Position numbers and translations under genes: made by a program. The notes beneath the pieces are model-generated. The model did not search any database. It had not been told where the DNA came from and saw only the letters and a list, made by a program, of their open reading frames with translations. From Chitinophagaceae bacterium UBA1930 (GTDB lineage Bacteria; Bacteroidota; Bacteroidia; Chitinophagales; Chitinophagaceae), in NCBI GenBank assembly GCA_002337145.1, contig DDFK01000003.1, positions 186,001-250,000 of the forward strand: a DNA stretch of 64,000 nucleotides. The letters run 5' to 3'. Shown here in pieces: positions 50,065-58,702 of the stretch. How positions within the stretch are numbered: position 1 is the stretch's first letter; every line of letters begins with the position of its first letter.

Positions 50065-53000
50065 TTAGAAAGCAATATTTAATCCTACTGCTGTTTGACG
50101 TGTGTTAGGATAAGCACCTGTTGACAAGTTGGCATCAACTTCAGGATCTGGTCCGCTATACTTTGTAAAGGTCAAGAGGTTCCTGAACACTACATAGAAT
50201 CTAACAGCAGAAATTGCTTTTGTTTTTTCAAGTAGCGATTTAGGAATGTTGTATCCTACAGTCAAAGTTTTCAACCTCATAAATGAAGCATCTTCAATTA
50301 ACCTTGAATCAAATTGAGTGAACTGTTGGCCCAGTCTAGGGAAACGGGTTACATCACCTGGGTTTTTCCAGAAATCCATTACAGTAGTAGACTGGTTATA
50401 ACCAGGGAACACGTTCGGGTTTTCAGAGAAATACCTATCGTTGTTGATCAAGTATTTACCAGAAGAGAAAGAAAAGTCTGCATCAAGCGTGAAACCTTTG
50501 AAACCGCCGCTGAAACCAAAACCACCGTTAAAAGGAGCATACCTGTTAACACCTGTATTTTGCAAAAGCGTAGTTGCGTTGAATGAAGAAGTTACGTTAT
50601 TACCGTCTTTATTGGTTTTTGTAACCAAGTTAGGATCTGCATTCGGAACAAACCAAAGAGGCATACCGCTTGCTGGATCTATGTGTGAGAATATTGGGTA
50701 GTAGTAAGTAACAGCCTGACCTACAGCCCAAGTAACACCTGTGTTAGGAATAGAATAGAATTGTTTTCCTTGGAACAGTTCAGTTAGTTCTTGCTTAACA
50801 TAGCCAAGGTTTGTGTACACATTCAAGAAAGCATCCCTTTTCTTGATTACATCGTAGTTCAGGTTTACGTTGATACCCCTGTTTACCAAGCTACCAACAT
50901 TTGAGTTAACACTGCTGAAACCAGAAGTGTAAGCAAAAGGTACAGCCAGCAACATATTGGTAGTTTTCCTGTTGAAATACTCAACTTCCATATTCAGCCT
51001 TTTGAATAGGGTTGCTTGGAAACCGATGTTTGTTTGGCGTTGTGTTTCCCATGACAATTGTGGGTTACCTGGATCAGTAACAGTTAAACCTGTATTACCG
51101 TTGTAAGCAGTGTTAATGCTTGAACCTGTTTTAGCCAATGGATCGTAGTCACCAATATTTGAGTTACCACTTGTACCGATACTTGCTTTAACAACCAGGT
51201 CAGTTAACCAGTTTACGTTGCTAAGGAATTTCTCTTTTTTAGCCTGCCAAGAAGCACCAACAGAGTAGAAAGTTGCACCACGCAAATCCTTACCGAACCT
51301 TGATGATTGGTCATTACGAACAGATAAGTTCAGGTAATATTTACCGTCAAGGTTGTAGTTCAACCTACCAAAATATGATATGTAAGCATACTCGGTTTTA
51401 GTGTAAGTAGCCACGATACTGTTTGGAGCATTTGACAATTGGATCAACCTATCATCAGTTAAACCAGTTGCAGATGTAACCCAAACATTTGTTGTGCTGT
51501 TAATGAACTCCTGGCCACCCAATAAAGTGAAGTGGTGACGGTTGGTTACATTAAATGTATATTCAGCAGTATTGGTAATTGTTCTTGTAGTAGACCTGTC
51601 AAACTCTTCCCTGATAGAACCGCTGGTTACTGGAGGTGTACCTGTTGTTGCACCAAGGAATGATGGCAAGGTGTACCCAGTTTGCCTGTAATCATAGAAC
51701 TCGATACCAGCCCTAGAAATCAAAGTAAGATTTTTAACAGGACTCAACTGCAGGTAACCTGATGGGTTTAACTGGAAGTTATTACCATCGCTGGTAATTT
51801 TGTTGGCCAGATATTGTGGGTGGTAAGCACCTGAACCAAATACACCTGGAATGAAGTCATATTGTTGTCCAGTTGTTGGGTTTATAGGAGTAAAGTATGG
51901 CTGAGCCAAGAAGAACAGCCCCCTGTTTGTATTGTTGGAAGAGTAAGGATTTGATTGCCTTTTATCAAAGCCACCAAACAAGTTCATACCCATTTGGAAC
52001 CAACTGTTTACATTGGTGTTGATATTGGCACGCATGGTGTACCTTTCGTACCTAGACCTCCAAGCCAAACCTTCTTGTTTAAAGTAGCCACCAGCAACAT
52101 AGTAAGTAGTTTTACCAGAACCACCAGATACGTTCAGGTCAACTTGATAAGTTGGTGTATTTTCTTGATAATAAGTTTTGTACCATTTGGTATCGCCTTT
52201 ATTAACAGTGCTTGCCAAAAGGGCATCGATACCTGCTTGTGTTTGCTGACCAGTAGCAACTAAGTATTTAGCAAATTGGTCTGCATTCATGAAGCCATTA
52301 AAGAAATTTTCAGTTGGTTTTACCAAGTTTGAAACACCATATTGTGTTTGCAATGAAATTTTTGAATCCCTTGGGTTACCTTTTTTACTTGTAAAGATGA
52401 TTACACCATTTGCAGCACGAGAACCGTAGATAGAAGTTGCAGAAGCATCCCTAAGTACGCTTACTGATTCAAAATCTTGAGGGTTCAAGCTCAATACAGT
52501 TCCTGGAGCCATTGGGATACCATCCATTACGTATAAAGGAGTAGAACTTGTAGTTAATGAACCAACACCGTTCAAACGAACACTTGGTGTAGCTGTAGGC
52601 TCACCAGAAGAAGTGTACACCTGCAACCCTGGAACCTTACCTTGCAAGGCATCCAACACGTTTGCTGTTGGCTTGTTTTGTAATTTTTTTGCATCAAGTG
52701 TTACTACAGAACCGGCAACTTCTGCTTTCTTTTTAGCAGAACCATAGCCTGTAACAACAACCTCATCCAAGCTTTGCGTGCTTGGTACCAAAGTAACATT
52801 TAGTATGGTTTTGGTACCAATGACAACTTCCTGCGAGGTGAAGTTCAAAGATGACACTACCAGTGCTTTCACTGTAGAAGCCACCGAAATTGTGAAACTA
52901 CCATCAGCAGCAGTAGTAACACCGCTTGAAGAGCCTTTCGCAACTACTGATGCATTTGCGACAGGTGCTCCTTTTTCATCTAGTACCTTACCTTTTATGG

Positions 53001-53070
53001 TACGGTTTTGTGCCCAGAGCTGGCTCATAACCAGCAAAAAACACAAGAGAATGCTTGTAAATTTTCTCAT
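50065..53070 (-). CDS. SusC/RagA-family TonB-dependent transporter (locus 1)
   Basis: About 1001 residues. Signal peptide (MRKFTSILLCFLLVMSQLWAQ), carboxypeptidase-regulatory-like domain (about 22-95, RTIKGKVLDEKGAPVANASV), plug domain with the SusC signature SLDEVVVTGYGSAKKKAEVA, VPGLQVYTSSGEPTATPSVR, PLYVMDGIPMAPG and SVLRDASATSIYGSRAANGV, then the 22-strand-type barrel to the C-terminal VGLNIAF. It imports bound ligand with TonB energy. The open frame goes to 53142, but ATG 53070 starts the signal peptide. A promoter-like element is at 53114-53142. Confidence 0.96.
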   Translation of the reverse strand: MRKFTSILLCFLLVMSQLWAQNRTIKGKVLDEKGAPVANASVVAKGSSSGVTTAADGSFTISVASTVKALVVSSLNFTSQEVVIGTKTILNVTLVPSTQSLDEVVVTGYGSAKKKAEVAGSVVTLDAKKLQNKPTANVLDALQGKVPGLQVYTSSGEPTATPSVRLNGVGSLTTSSTPLYVMDGIPMAPGTVLSLNPQDFESVSVLRDASATSIYGSRAANGVIIFTSKKGNPRDSKISLQTQYGVSNLVKPTENFFNGFMNADQFAKYLVATGQQTQAGIDALLASTVNKGDTKWYKTYYQENTPTYQVDLNVSGGSGKTTYYVAGGYFKQEGLAWRSRYERYTMRANINTNVNSWFQMGMNLFGGFDKRQSNPYSSNNTNRGLFFLAQPYFTPINPTTGQQYDFIPGVFGSGAYHPQYLANKITSDGNNFQLNPSGYLQLSPVKNLTLISRAGIEFYDYRQTGYTLPSFLGATTGTPPVTSGSIREEFDRSTTRTITNTAEYTFNVTNRHHFTLLGGQEFINSTTNVWVTSATGLTDDRLIQLSNAPNSIVATYTKTEYAYISYFGRLNYNLDGKYYLNLSVRNDQSSRFGKDLRGATFYSVGASWQAKKEKFLSNVNWLTDLVVKASIGTSGNSNIGDYDPLAKTGSSINTAYNGNTGLTVTDPGNPQLSWETQRQTNIGFQATLFKRLNMEVEYFNRKTTNMLLAVPFAYTSGFSSVNSNVGSLVNRGINVNLNYDVIKKRDAFLNVYTNLGYVKQELTELFQGKQFYSIPNTGVTWAVGQAVTYYYPIFSHIDPASGMPLWFVPNADPNLVTKTNKDGNNVTSSFNATTLLQNTGVNRYAPFNGGFGFSGGFKGFTLDADFSFSSGKYLINNDRYFSENPNVFPGYNQSTTVMDFWKNPGDVTRFPRLGQQFTQFDSRLIEDASFMRLKTLTVGYNIPKSLLEKTKAISAVRFYVVFRNLLTFTKYSGPDPEVDANLSTGAYPNTRQTAVGLNIAF

Positions 53071-53113
53071 AATTCTCAGGGATTTAAATTTTGAAGTGTG
53101 CAATATAATGTAA

Positions 53114-53142
53114 CAAAAAGTTAATTCTCGGTTTTTTGACAA
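53114..53142 (-). promoter_or_regulatory. Promoter-like element upstream of susC (locus 1)
   Basis: Minus-strand TTG (53142-53140) and TTAACTTTTTG (53124-53114), 26 nt between the last bases. TTG, TTAACTTxTTGTTAC and an ATGCAGC further upstream recur at the same spacing before the second susC. Confidence 0.55.
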
Positions 53143-53183
53143 TTATTTGTTATTTTTTGCTGCATGGGCAGTTAAAATAATAC

Positions 53184-53213
53184 AAAAAGCCAGTCTTGGG
53201 GGACTGGCTTTTT
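53184..53213 (-). terminator. Terminator ending Sus locus 2
   Basis: AAAAAGCCAGTC (53184-53195) / GACTGGCTTTTT (53202-53213), 6-nt loop, after the small lipoprotein gene on the minus strand and before the second promoter. Confidence 0.93.
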
Positions 53214-53231
53214 GTATTTATCGGCTACTAA

Positions 53232-53735
53232 TTAGCTATTTACATACACCCTAACGGCACTTGGAATAACGGTTTGCCCATTATCCAATGTTATCAGGAA
53301 AAAGAAGTACCTGCCTAAAAAACTGGTGGCAGTACCTGCACCCGCCGCTGTAATTGGCGTAATGCCCGTTTTTGCAAAATATTCCGTAAGGGTAGTGGTA
53401 AATGTTACGGATGTGCCGCTGCCTGCAATTGGAGCGGTGTTATACAGCCCTGTTGTTACCTCTACGCTTTTGTAGTTAACGCCCGATGTACCGGCTGCAA
53501 CACGGGTTATTTCTTTAATTGTTCTACCGGTGCTTGCAGGTATGTTTAATGTAATGGAGATTGCCCCACCACCAGAAAACGATGTTCCTACGGTTGGGTA
53601 AGTGAACATTCCATACAAATTGGATACTGTTACGGGAATGGATGCATTGTTATTGGTAACCCCATCATAGTCGCTCTTTTTGCAAGAAGATGCTGTTAAA
53701 ATCAGCATGGCCATCCCTAATATTATTTTTTTCAT
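53232..53735 (-). CDS. Small Sus-locus lipoprotein (third gene, locus 2)
   Basis: About 167 residues with a lipobox (MKKIILGMAMLILTASSC) and a compact beta-rich mature domain (IPVTVSNLYGMFTYPTVG, GAISITLNIPASTGRTIKEI, SVTFTTTLTEYF, YFFFLITLDNGQTVIPSAV). I do not recognise the family beyond its likeness to small Sus-associated lipoproteins. It follows susD by 32 nt and is closed by a terminator. Start at 53735 (MKKI) is preferred over 53744 (MNDMKKI). It is probably an accessory surface subunit. Confidence 0.75.
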   Translation of the reverse strand: MKKIILGMAMLILTASSCKKSDYDGVTNNNASIPVTVSNLYGMFTYPTVGTSFSGGGAISITLNIPASTGRTIKEITRVAAGTSGVNYKSVEVTTGLYNTAPIAGSGTSVTFTTTLTEYFAKTGITPITAAGAGTATSFLGRYFFFLITLDNGQTVIPSAVRVYVNS

Positions 53736-53767
53736 ATCATTCATTGTTTAACGAGTTAATAATTGGT

Positions 53768-55219
53768 TTATAATCCCCACCATACTTTAACATTTGTTAA
53801 TGGCCTTGGATTAGGCTGGTTAGGATTGGCCCCTGCTTCAGAAGTTGTGTAAGGATACCTTTTGGGCAATGTGCTGGGATCATCACCAGCAGTAGTTAAG
53901 GGAGCCGTTAGCACAGGGTAACCCGTTCTTCTATAGTCGTTATAACTTTCAATGGCATTACCAACCAATGAAATGTATTTCTGATTGATAATTTGTTTCA
54001 ATTTGTCGGTTGTGGTTCCGGCCAGGGTAACAATGGTAGGGTTTGCTGCAAAGTATGCAGTAATATCGGCATCGGCCAGTCCTGCAGCTTTCATAGAAGC
54101 TTTTATACCTGCTTGATAGTAGGTATTGGGGTCGCCGGTAGTACCGAACCTCAAAGCAGCTTCAGCAAGAATAAATGAAACCTGGAAAGAGGTCAGCATT
54201 TTTACTGATGCTTCGCCTGCTGTTCCAACAACATAGGTTCCATAAACAGATCTTGTTGCGGCAGTTGGTGCAGCAAATGGGGAGCCATTATCATAGCCAA
54301 TAAAAGTAGTGGATGGCTTTGTAAAGAATTTAGATAACCTCAGTGAGTCGTTCTGTGCACGCATCAATGCCAAAAAGCGGCTGCTCAACATTTGCGTACC
54401 AGTAATTGAACCTCCAAAATCCTGGAAGTAGTAAGCGTTGGGATTGGCTGTTGTGTAAGGCACCACAAAATCGTACGTACTTCCATCAATATAAGGTGCT
54501 GCACTGCTCAATATGGAATTGATTACGGATTTGGTAGTATCGGGAGCCACATTGGAAACCTGCAGTGCAAGTTTCAACAGCAGCGAATTACCAAACCTGG
54601 TCCATTTTGATAAAGTTCCGCCATAAATCACATCATCTGTGGAAGGGGAAAGTACCGTTGTTTTTGACAAGTCGTTTAATCCGGCCCTAACCAAGTTAAA
54701 GAGACTCACCACATTTTTAGTTGAATTGCCGAGGTATATATCCTGTTGCTTATCAAAAACAGGCGTAGGATAAACCAGACCTTGTCCTGCTTGCATATAT
54801 GGAACATCGCCCCAAAGATCTGTTGCCATTGATATTACATAGGCTTTTTCCAGCTTTGCAATACCGGAATATGCAGGGCTTAAGGCTTCTGTTTTACCAA
54901 TCAGGATATTCAGGTTGTTCAGGGTTCCGCCATAAACCTCACCATTCCATTGGTTGTCCAAACTTGAAATGTTGTATTGATCGTAAGCACTTGCACTTCC
55001 GCTAATGCCTGCAGAGTATTGCATTAAATGGGCCGCTACTTTTCCCAATTCGTTGCTATTGGCAAATGCCATACCCATAGTAGTTGTGGGCAGTAGTGTT
55101 TTTGCCGGAACATCGGTTGGGTTATTTGGATCTGTATTAATGTCCGTATATTTTTTGCACGATGCAAATAAAGAACCGACAATCGCTAATTTGAATATAA
55201 TTTTTATTGTATGTTTCAT
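53768..55219 (-). CDS. SusD-like lipoprotein, SusD_2 type (locus 2)
   Basis: A 483-residue lipoprotein (MKHTIKIIFKLAIVGSLFASC, Cys21). CKKYTDINTDPNNPTDVPAK, GKVAAHLMQYSAGISGSASAY, PVFDKQQDIYLGN and LLKLALQVSNVAPDTTKSV are typical of the SusD_2 (PF12771) branch, distinct from the SusD of locus 1. The C-terminal ISLVGNAIESYNDYRRTGYP is also conserved. It caps its cognate SusC and captures ligand at the cell surface. Starts 32 nt after the susC stop. Confidence 0.93.
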   Translation of the reverse strand: MKHTIKIIFKLAIVGSLFASCKKYTDINTDPNNPTDVPAKTLLPTTTMGMAFANSNELGKVAAHLMQYSAGISGSASAYDQYNISSLDNQWNGEVYGGTLNNLNILIGKTEALSPAYSGIAKLEKAYVISMATDLWGDVPYMQAGQGLVYPTPVFDKQQDIYLGNSTKNVVSLFNLVRAGLNDLSKTTVLSPSTDDVIYGGTLSKWTRFGNSLLLKLALQVSNVAPDTTKSVINSILSSAAPYIDGSTYDFVVPYTTANPNAYYFQDFGGSITGTQMLSSRFLALMRAQNDSLRLSKFFTKPSTTFIGYDNGSPFAAPTAATRSVYGTYVVGTAGEASVKMLTSFQVSFILAEAALRFGTTGDPNTYYQAGIKASMKAAGLADADITAYFAANPTIVTLAGTTTDKLKQIINQKYISLVGNAIESYNDYRRTGYPVLTAPLTTAGDDPSTLPKRYPYTTSEAGANPNQPNPRPLTNVKVWWGL

Positions 55220-55251
55220 GTTGTTTACTTTTTTATTCGTTACATAAACTA

Positions 55252-58200
55252 TTATAGCCCAACCCTAAGACTTGCACCAAAATTTCTTGTATTAGGTGCA
55301 CTTAGTAATTCCAGGCCCCTTATGTTGCCAGCTCCCTGTGTATTTAGCTCTGGGTCTATTAAACAGTTAGGAGCATAGTAAAATAGGTTACGTGCATAAA
55401 CAGTAAACTTTAAACTTTTAAACACTTTAGCCCTTGAAACAAGAGAAGTAAAGTCATAACCCAAAGACACTTCCCTTACCCTGAAAGTAGTTGCATCGAA
55501 CACGGCAAACTCATTGGAGTTGCTGGCACCTGTATTGGCTCCGAAGCTACCGTTCCAATATGTTTGGGCAGGAATCTGGATATAGTTCGGAACAAAGGAA
55601 CCATCGGCCCTTGCAATAACACCAGGCAGTATTTTGGGTTGATCCCTGTCAACTGCAGTTTCCTTTAAAGATCCATTGGCCCTTAATGTTCCAATAGTAA
55701 ACGATTCAATCTGGCCACCTTGTTTGTAGTCTAGCAAGAAAGAGAATGTCAAATTTTTATACGTGAACGTGTTGGTTAAACCTGCACTCCAATCCCTGTT
55801 AGGGTTGGCTACAATTTGGTCAGCTACATAACCGGCATAGTTACCAGTTGTGGAATCAATCAAACGGTCGCCATTTACATTGGTCAAATACTTTGCACCT
55901 TTGATTACACCATAAGGCTGGCCTTCCACAATAGAAGGTATCAACCCTGAGTAAACCCAACCGCCAATTTGGTAGCTGGTTACAGAGTGGTCTGCAATCA
56001 CATACTCAACCTTGTTCCTGTTCTTGGAGAAATTTCCTGAAATATTCCAAGAGAAATTCCTGTTTTTAACAGCCATTACACCCAATGTAATTTCAATACC
56101 CTTGTTGGTCATTTTACCAACGTTGGCAATTTTTGAAGCATATCCGGTAGAGCCAGCAACACCTACCTGTGCAATCTGGTCTTTACTTATTTGGTTGTAA
56201 TATGTTACATCAAGCGTAACCTTGTTTTTAAACAATCCTAAATTGAAGCCGCCTTCAACAGAAGAAGTAAACTCAGGACTCAAGTTCGGATTTGCAATTA
56301 CATTGCTTGCACCAAAACCTGACAAAGTACCATAAGGGAAAGAGAATGATGCAACGTTGTTTCCGAAAGAATAGGAAGAGTACGTATTGCTTAAGGAATA
56401 TACAGGAGCATCTTTACCCACTTTTGCATAAGCCAATCTTACTTTAGCAAAAGACAAGATATCTGACTTGATTTTGAATGCATCGGTCAACACGAAACTT
56501 GCAGAAACTGCAGGATAGAAATAAGTGTTCTTTCCGGTTGGTAGTGTTGATGAGTTATCGGCCCTGCCTGTAAGTTCCAAGAACAAATAGTTGTTGTACG
56601 CCAATGATAATTGAGCATAGTAACCCAATAAGCGTTTTTTGCTATTGTATTCGTTAGACAACCCAAAGTTGGTTGCATTGGTAATATTGTAGTAATTAGG
56701 AATGGTTAATCCATAACCAACTTCTGATATGTTTTGGTAGCTGGCTTCATTTATATTTTGACCAAGCAAAAGGTTTGCATTCAGGCCTTTTACAAACAGG
56801 TTCGACTTTTTAGCCGAGATCAACAGGTCTCCGTTGAACTCTGTCCTGTAGTACATGTCTTCCATAATACCACCAGTAGCAGTACCTACACCACCAGTGT
56901 ACACACTTCTTACTAATTGTGTTGAGCCGATGGCGGTAATCCTTTTTCTTCTTGTAGTATAAGCATCAATACCTGCTCTGTAGCTAATATTCAACCATGG
57001 GGTAATATCATAGCCCAATGTCAATGAACCCAATATCCTCGAAGTCCTGCTGGTAATTGGATTTTTGTTTACCGCATACCATGGGTTATCCGCAGTGCTG
57101 ATGGAATCTTTAATTGCTGCACTATAAGCATTTGGAATAAACCAGTTATTGTATCCGCCCACAGTTGTATAGTTGTTTTTATAGTAATCCATATCTATAC
57201 TTCTAGGAGTGGAATACAGCCTTGTAGTTGATCCATAAGAACCGTTACCACCTTGCGTAACACCACTTTGAGTAGTCAGGAAATAAGTGGCACTTCCTTT
57301 TACGCTGAACTTATCGGTTATCTGTGATGAAGCAGAAAACTGTATGTTGGCTTTGTCGAATGAACTGGTTGGTATGATACCATCTTGCTTAGAGTAACCT
57401 ATAGCAAGGCCATAATTGTTTTTGGCATCGCCAGAACTAATGGTAAGGCTGTTATCAGATACTCTTCCTGTTTGGAAAAAACTGGTCAGGTTATTTGGAA
57501 AAGCCTGGTAAGGAATGGTTTCTCCTGGGTTGTACCTTTTGCCATTTACGTATGCACTGGTAGCAGGTGCAACAATCAACCCATTGGCCAAAGTTGGCGT
57601 ACTGCCAAAAGCTGGACCCCATGAGTTGGTAGAGATAGCACTGAAAATACCGTTTGCTCCCTGACCGTATTGATTCTGTAACTCAGGGAAGCCATATATT
57701 TTTTGAATGGTGTAAGAAGAGTTGAAAGTAATGTTTGCAACACCTTTCTTTCCGCTTCCGCGTTTGGTGGTAATAAGGATTGCACCACTGGATGCCCTTG
57801 AACCATACAAGGCAGCAGCTGCTGGTCCGGCCAATACACTGATTGATTCTATATTGTTAGGATTCAGGTCCATAGCCCTGTTTGCTGACTGGTCTGTGTA
57901 CAAACTAACTGTACCTTGATCCAGATCATTACTGATGGGAATACCATCCACCACAAAAATGGGTTGGTTGTTTCCGCTAAAGGAAGTGATACCCCTTAAT
58001 ATGATATTGGTAGAAGCACCTGCACTACCACCAGCACCTGTTATTTCGGCACCGGCTATCTTTCCCTGTAACAGGTTCAGTATACTTCCATCACCCTTGT
58101 CCACAACTTGGTCTGCCTTAACGGTTTGCGTTTCGTAGCCCAATGCCCGTTTGTTTTTTGAAATGGCCAAGGCTGTAACAACTACATCGTCCAGGTTGTT

Positions 58201-58497
58201 TACAGAAGCTTTTAGGGTAACTGAAATTTGCGACTTGTCACTCAATTGGACATCTTGTGAAGCAAAGTTTACGGATGAAATAGTCAGCACTTTGGCTGAT
58301 GTAGGCACTTTAAGGGAAAAGCTACCATCGTTTAAGGTAGTTGTACCAGTAGAGGTACCTTTTACTACTACTGACGCATTAGCGATGGCATTTCCTTTTT
58401 CATCGATAACCTTGCCGGTAATAGTACGGGTTTGTGCCCATACCTGGTTGAAAACCAATAGCAATAGACACAAGAGTAAACTTGCGGATTTTCTCAT
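55252..58497 (-). CDS. SusC/RagA-family TonB-dependent transporter (locus 2)
   Basis: About 1081 residues: signal peptide (MRKSASLLLCLLLLVFNQVWAQ), regulatory-like domain (RTITGKVIDEKGNAIANASV), SusC plug motifs (NLDDVVVTALAISKNKRAL, GKIAGAEITGAGGSAGAST, PIFVVDGIPISNDL, SISVLAGPAAAALYGSRASS) and a long barrel ending in the C-terminal FGASLRVGL. Pairs with a SusD_2-type lipoprotein downstream. ATG 58497 (MRKSA) or 58503 (MHMRKSA) are alternative starts. Imported ligand unknown; no enzyme genes are linked. Confidence 0.96.
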   Translation of the reverse strand: MRKSASLLLCLLLLVFNQVWAQTRTITGKVIDEKGNAIANASVVVKGTSTGTTTLNDGSFSLKVPTSAKVLTISSVNFASQDVQLSDKSQISVTLKASVNNLDDVVVTALAISKNKRALGYETQTVKADQVVDKGDGSILNLLQGKIAGAEITGAGGSAGASTNIILRGITSFSGNNQPIFVVDGIPISNDLDQGTVSLYTDQSANRAMDLNPNNIESISVLAGPAAAALYGSRASSGAILITTKRGSGKKGVANITFNSSYTIQKIYGFPELQNQYGQGANGIFSAISTNSWGPAFGSTPTLANGLIVAPATSAYVNGKRYNPGETIPYQAFPNNLTSFFQTGRVSDNSLTISSGDAKNNYGLAIGYSKQDGIIPTSSFDKANIQFSASSQITDKFSVKGSATYFLTTQSGVTQGGNGSYGSTTRLYSTPRSIDMDYYKNNYTTVGGYNNWFIPNAYSAAIKDSISTADNPWYAVNKNPITSRTSRILGSLTLGYDITPWLNISYRAGIDAYTTRRKRITAIGSTQLVRSVYTGGVGTATGGIMEDMYYRTEFNGDLLISAKKSNLFVKGLNANLLLGQNINEASYQNISEVGYGLTIPNYYNITNATNFGLSNEYNSKKRLLGYYAQLSLAYNNYLFLELTGRADNSSTLPTGKNTYFYPAVSASFVLTDAFKIKSDILSFAKVRLAYAKVGKDAPVYSLSNTYSSYSFGNNVASFSFPYGTLSGFGASNVIANPNLSPEFTSSVEGGFNLGLFKNKVTLDVTYYNQISKDQIAQVGVAGSTGYASKIANVGKMTNKGIEITLGVMAVKNRNFSWNISGNFSKNRNKVEYVIADHSVTSYQIGGWVYSGLIPSIVEGQPYGVIKGAKYLTNVNGDRLIDSTTGNYAGYVADQIVANPNRDWSAGLTNTFTYKNLTFSFLLDYKQGGQIESFTIGTLRANGSLKETAVDRDQPKILPGVIARADGSFVPNYIQIPAQTYWNGSFGANTGASNSNEFAVFDATTFRVREVSLGYDFTSLVSRAKVFKSLKFTVYARNLFYYAPNCLIDPELNTQGAGNIRGLELLSAPNTRNFGASLRVGL

Positions 58498-58528
58498 ATG
58501 CATTCTTTTTAAGCTTTAGAATTGGTAA

Positions 58529-58557
58529 CAATAAGTTAACACAAACAAATGTGGCAA
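58529..58557 (-). promoter_or_regulatory. Promoter-like element upstream of susC (locus 2)
   Basis: Minus-strand TTG (58557-58555) and TTAACTTATTG (58539-58529), followed by TTAC; ATGCAGC at 58580-58574 lies at the same distance as in locus 1 (34 nt between ATGCAGC and TTAAC in both). Confidence 0.55.
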
Positions 58558-58702
58558 AATATTATCATTATTCGCTGCATGGCTTTATAGCCCAAAAAGA
58601 TGCATGATGAGTCACGAAATTGTAAAATGTTCACTTTCAATCAAATATGAACATTTCACAATTTATTAAAAAAAGATATAAAAGCTTAAAAAAAGATAAA
58701 AG

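Noticed and set aside
58640..58702. A/T-rich inverted repeat after the MMPL-like gene as a terminator
   Set aside because: Stem only 5-6 A/T-rich pairs with a long loop; not distinguishable from background.
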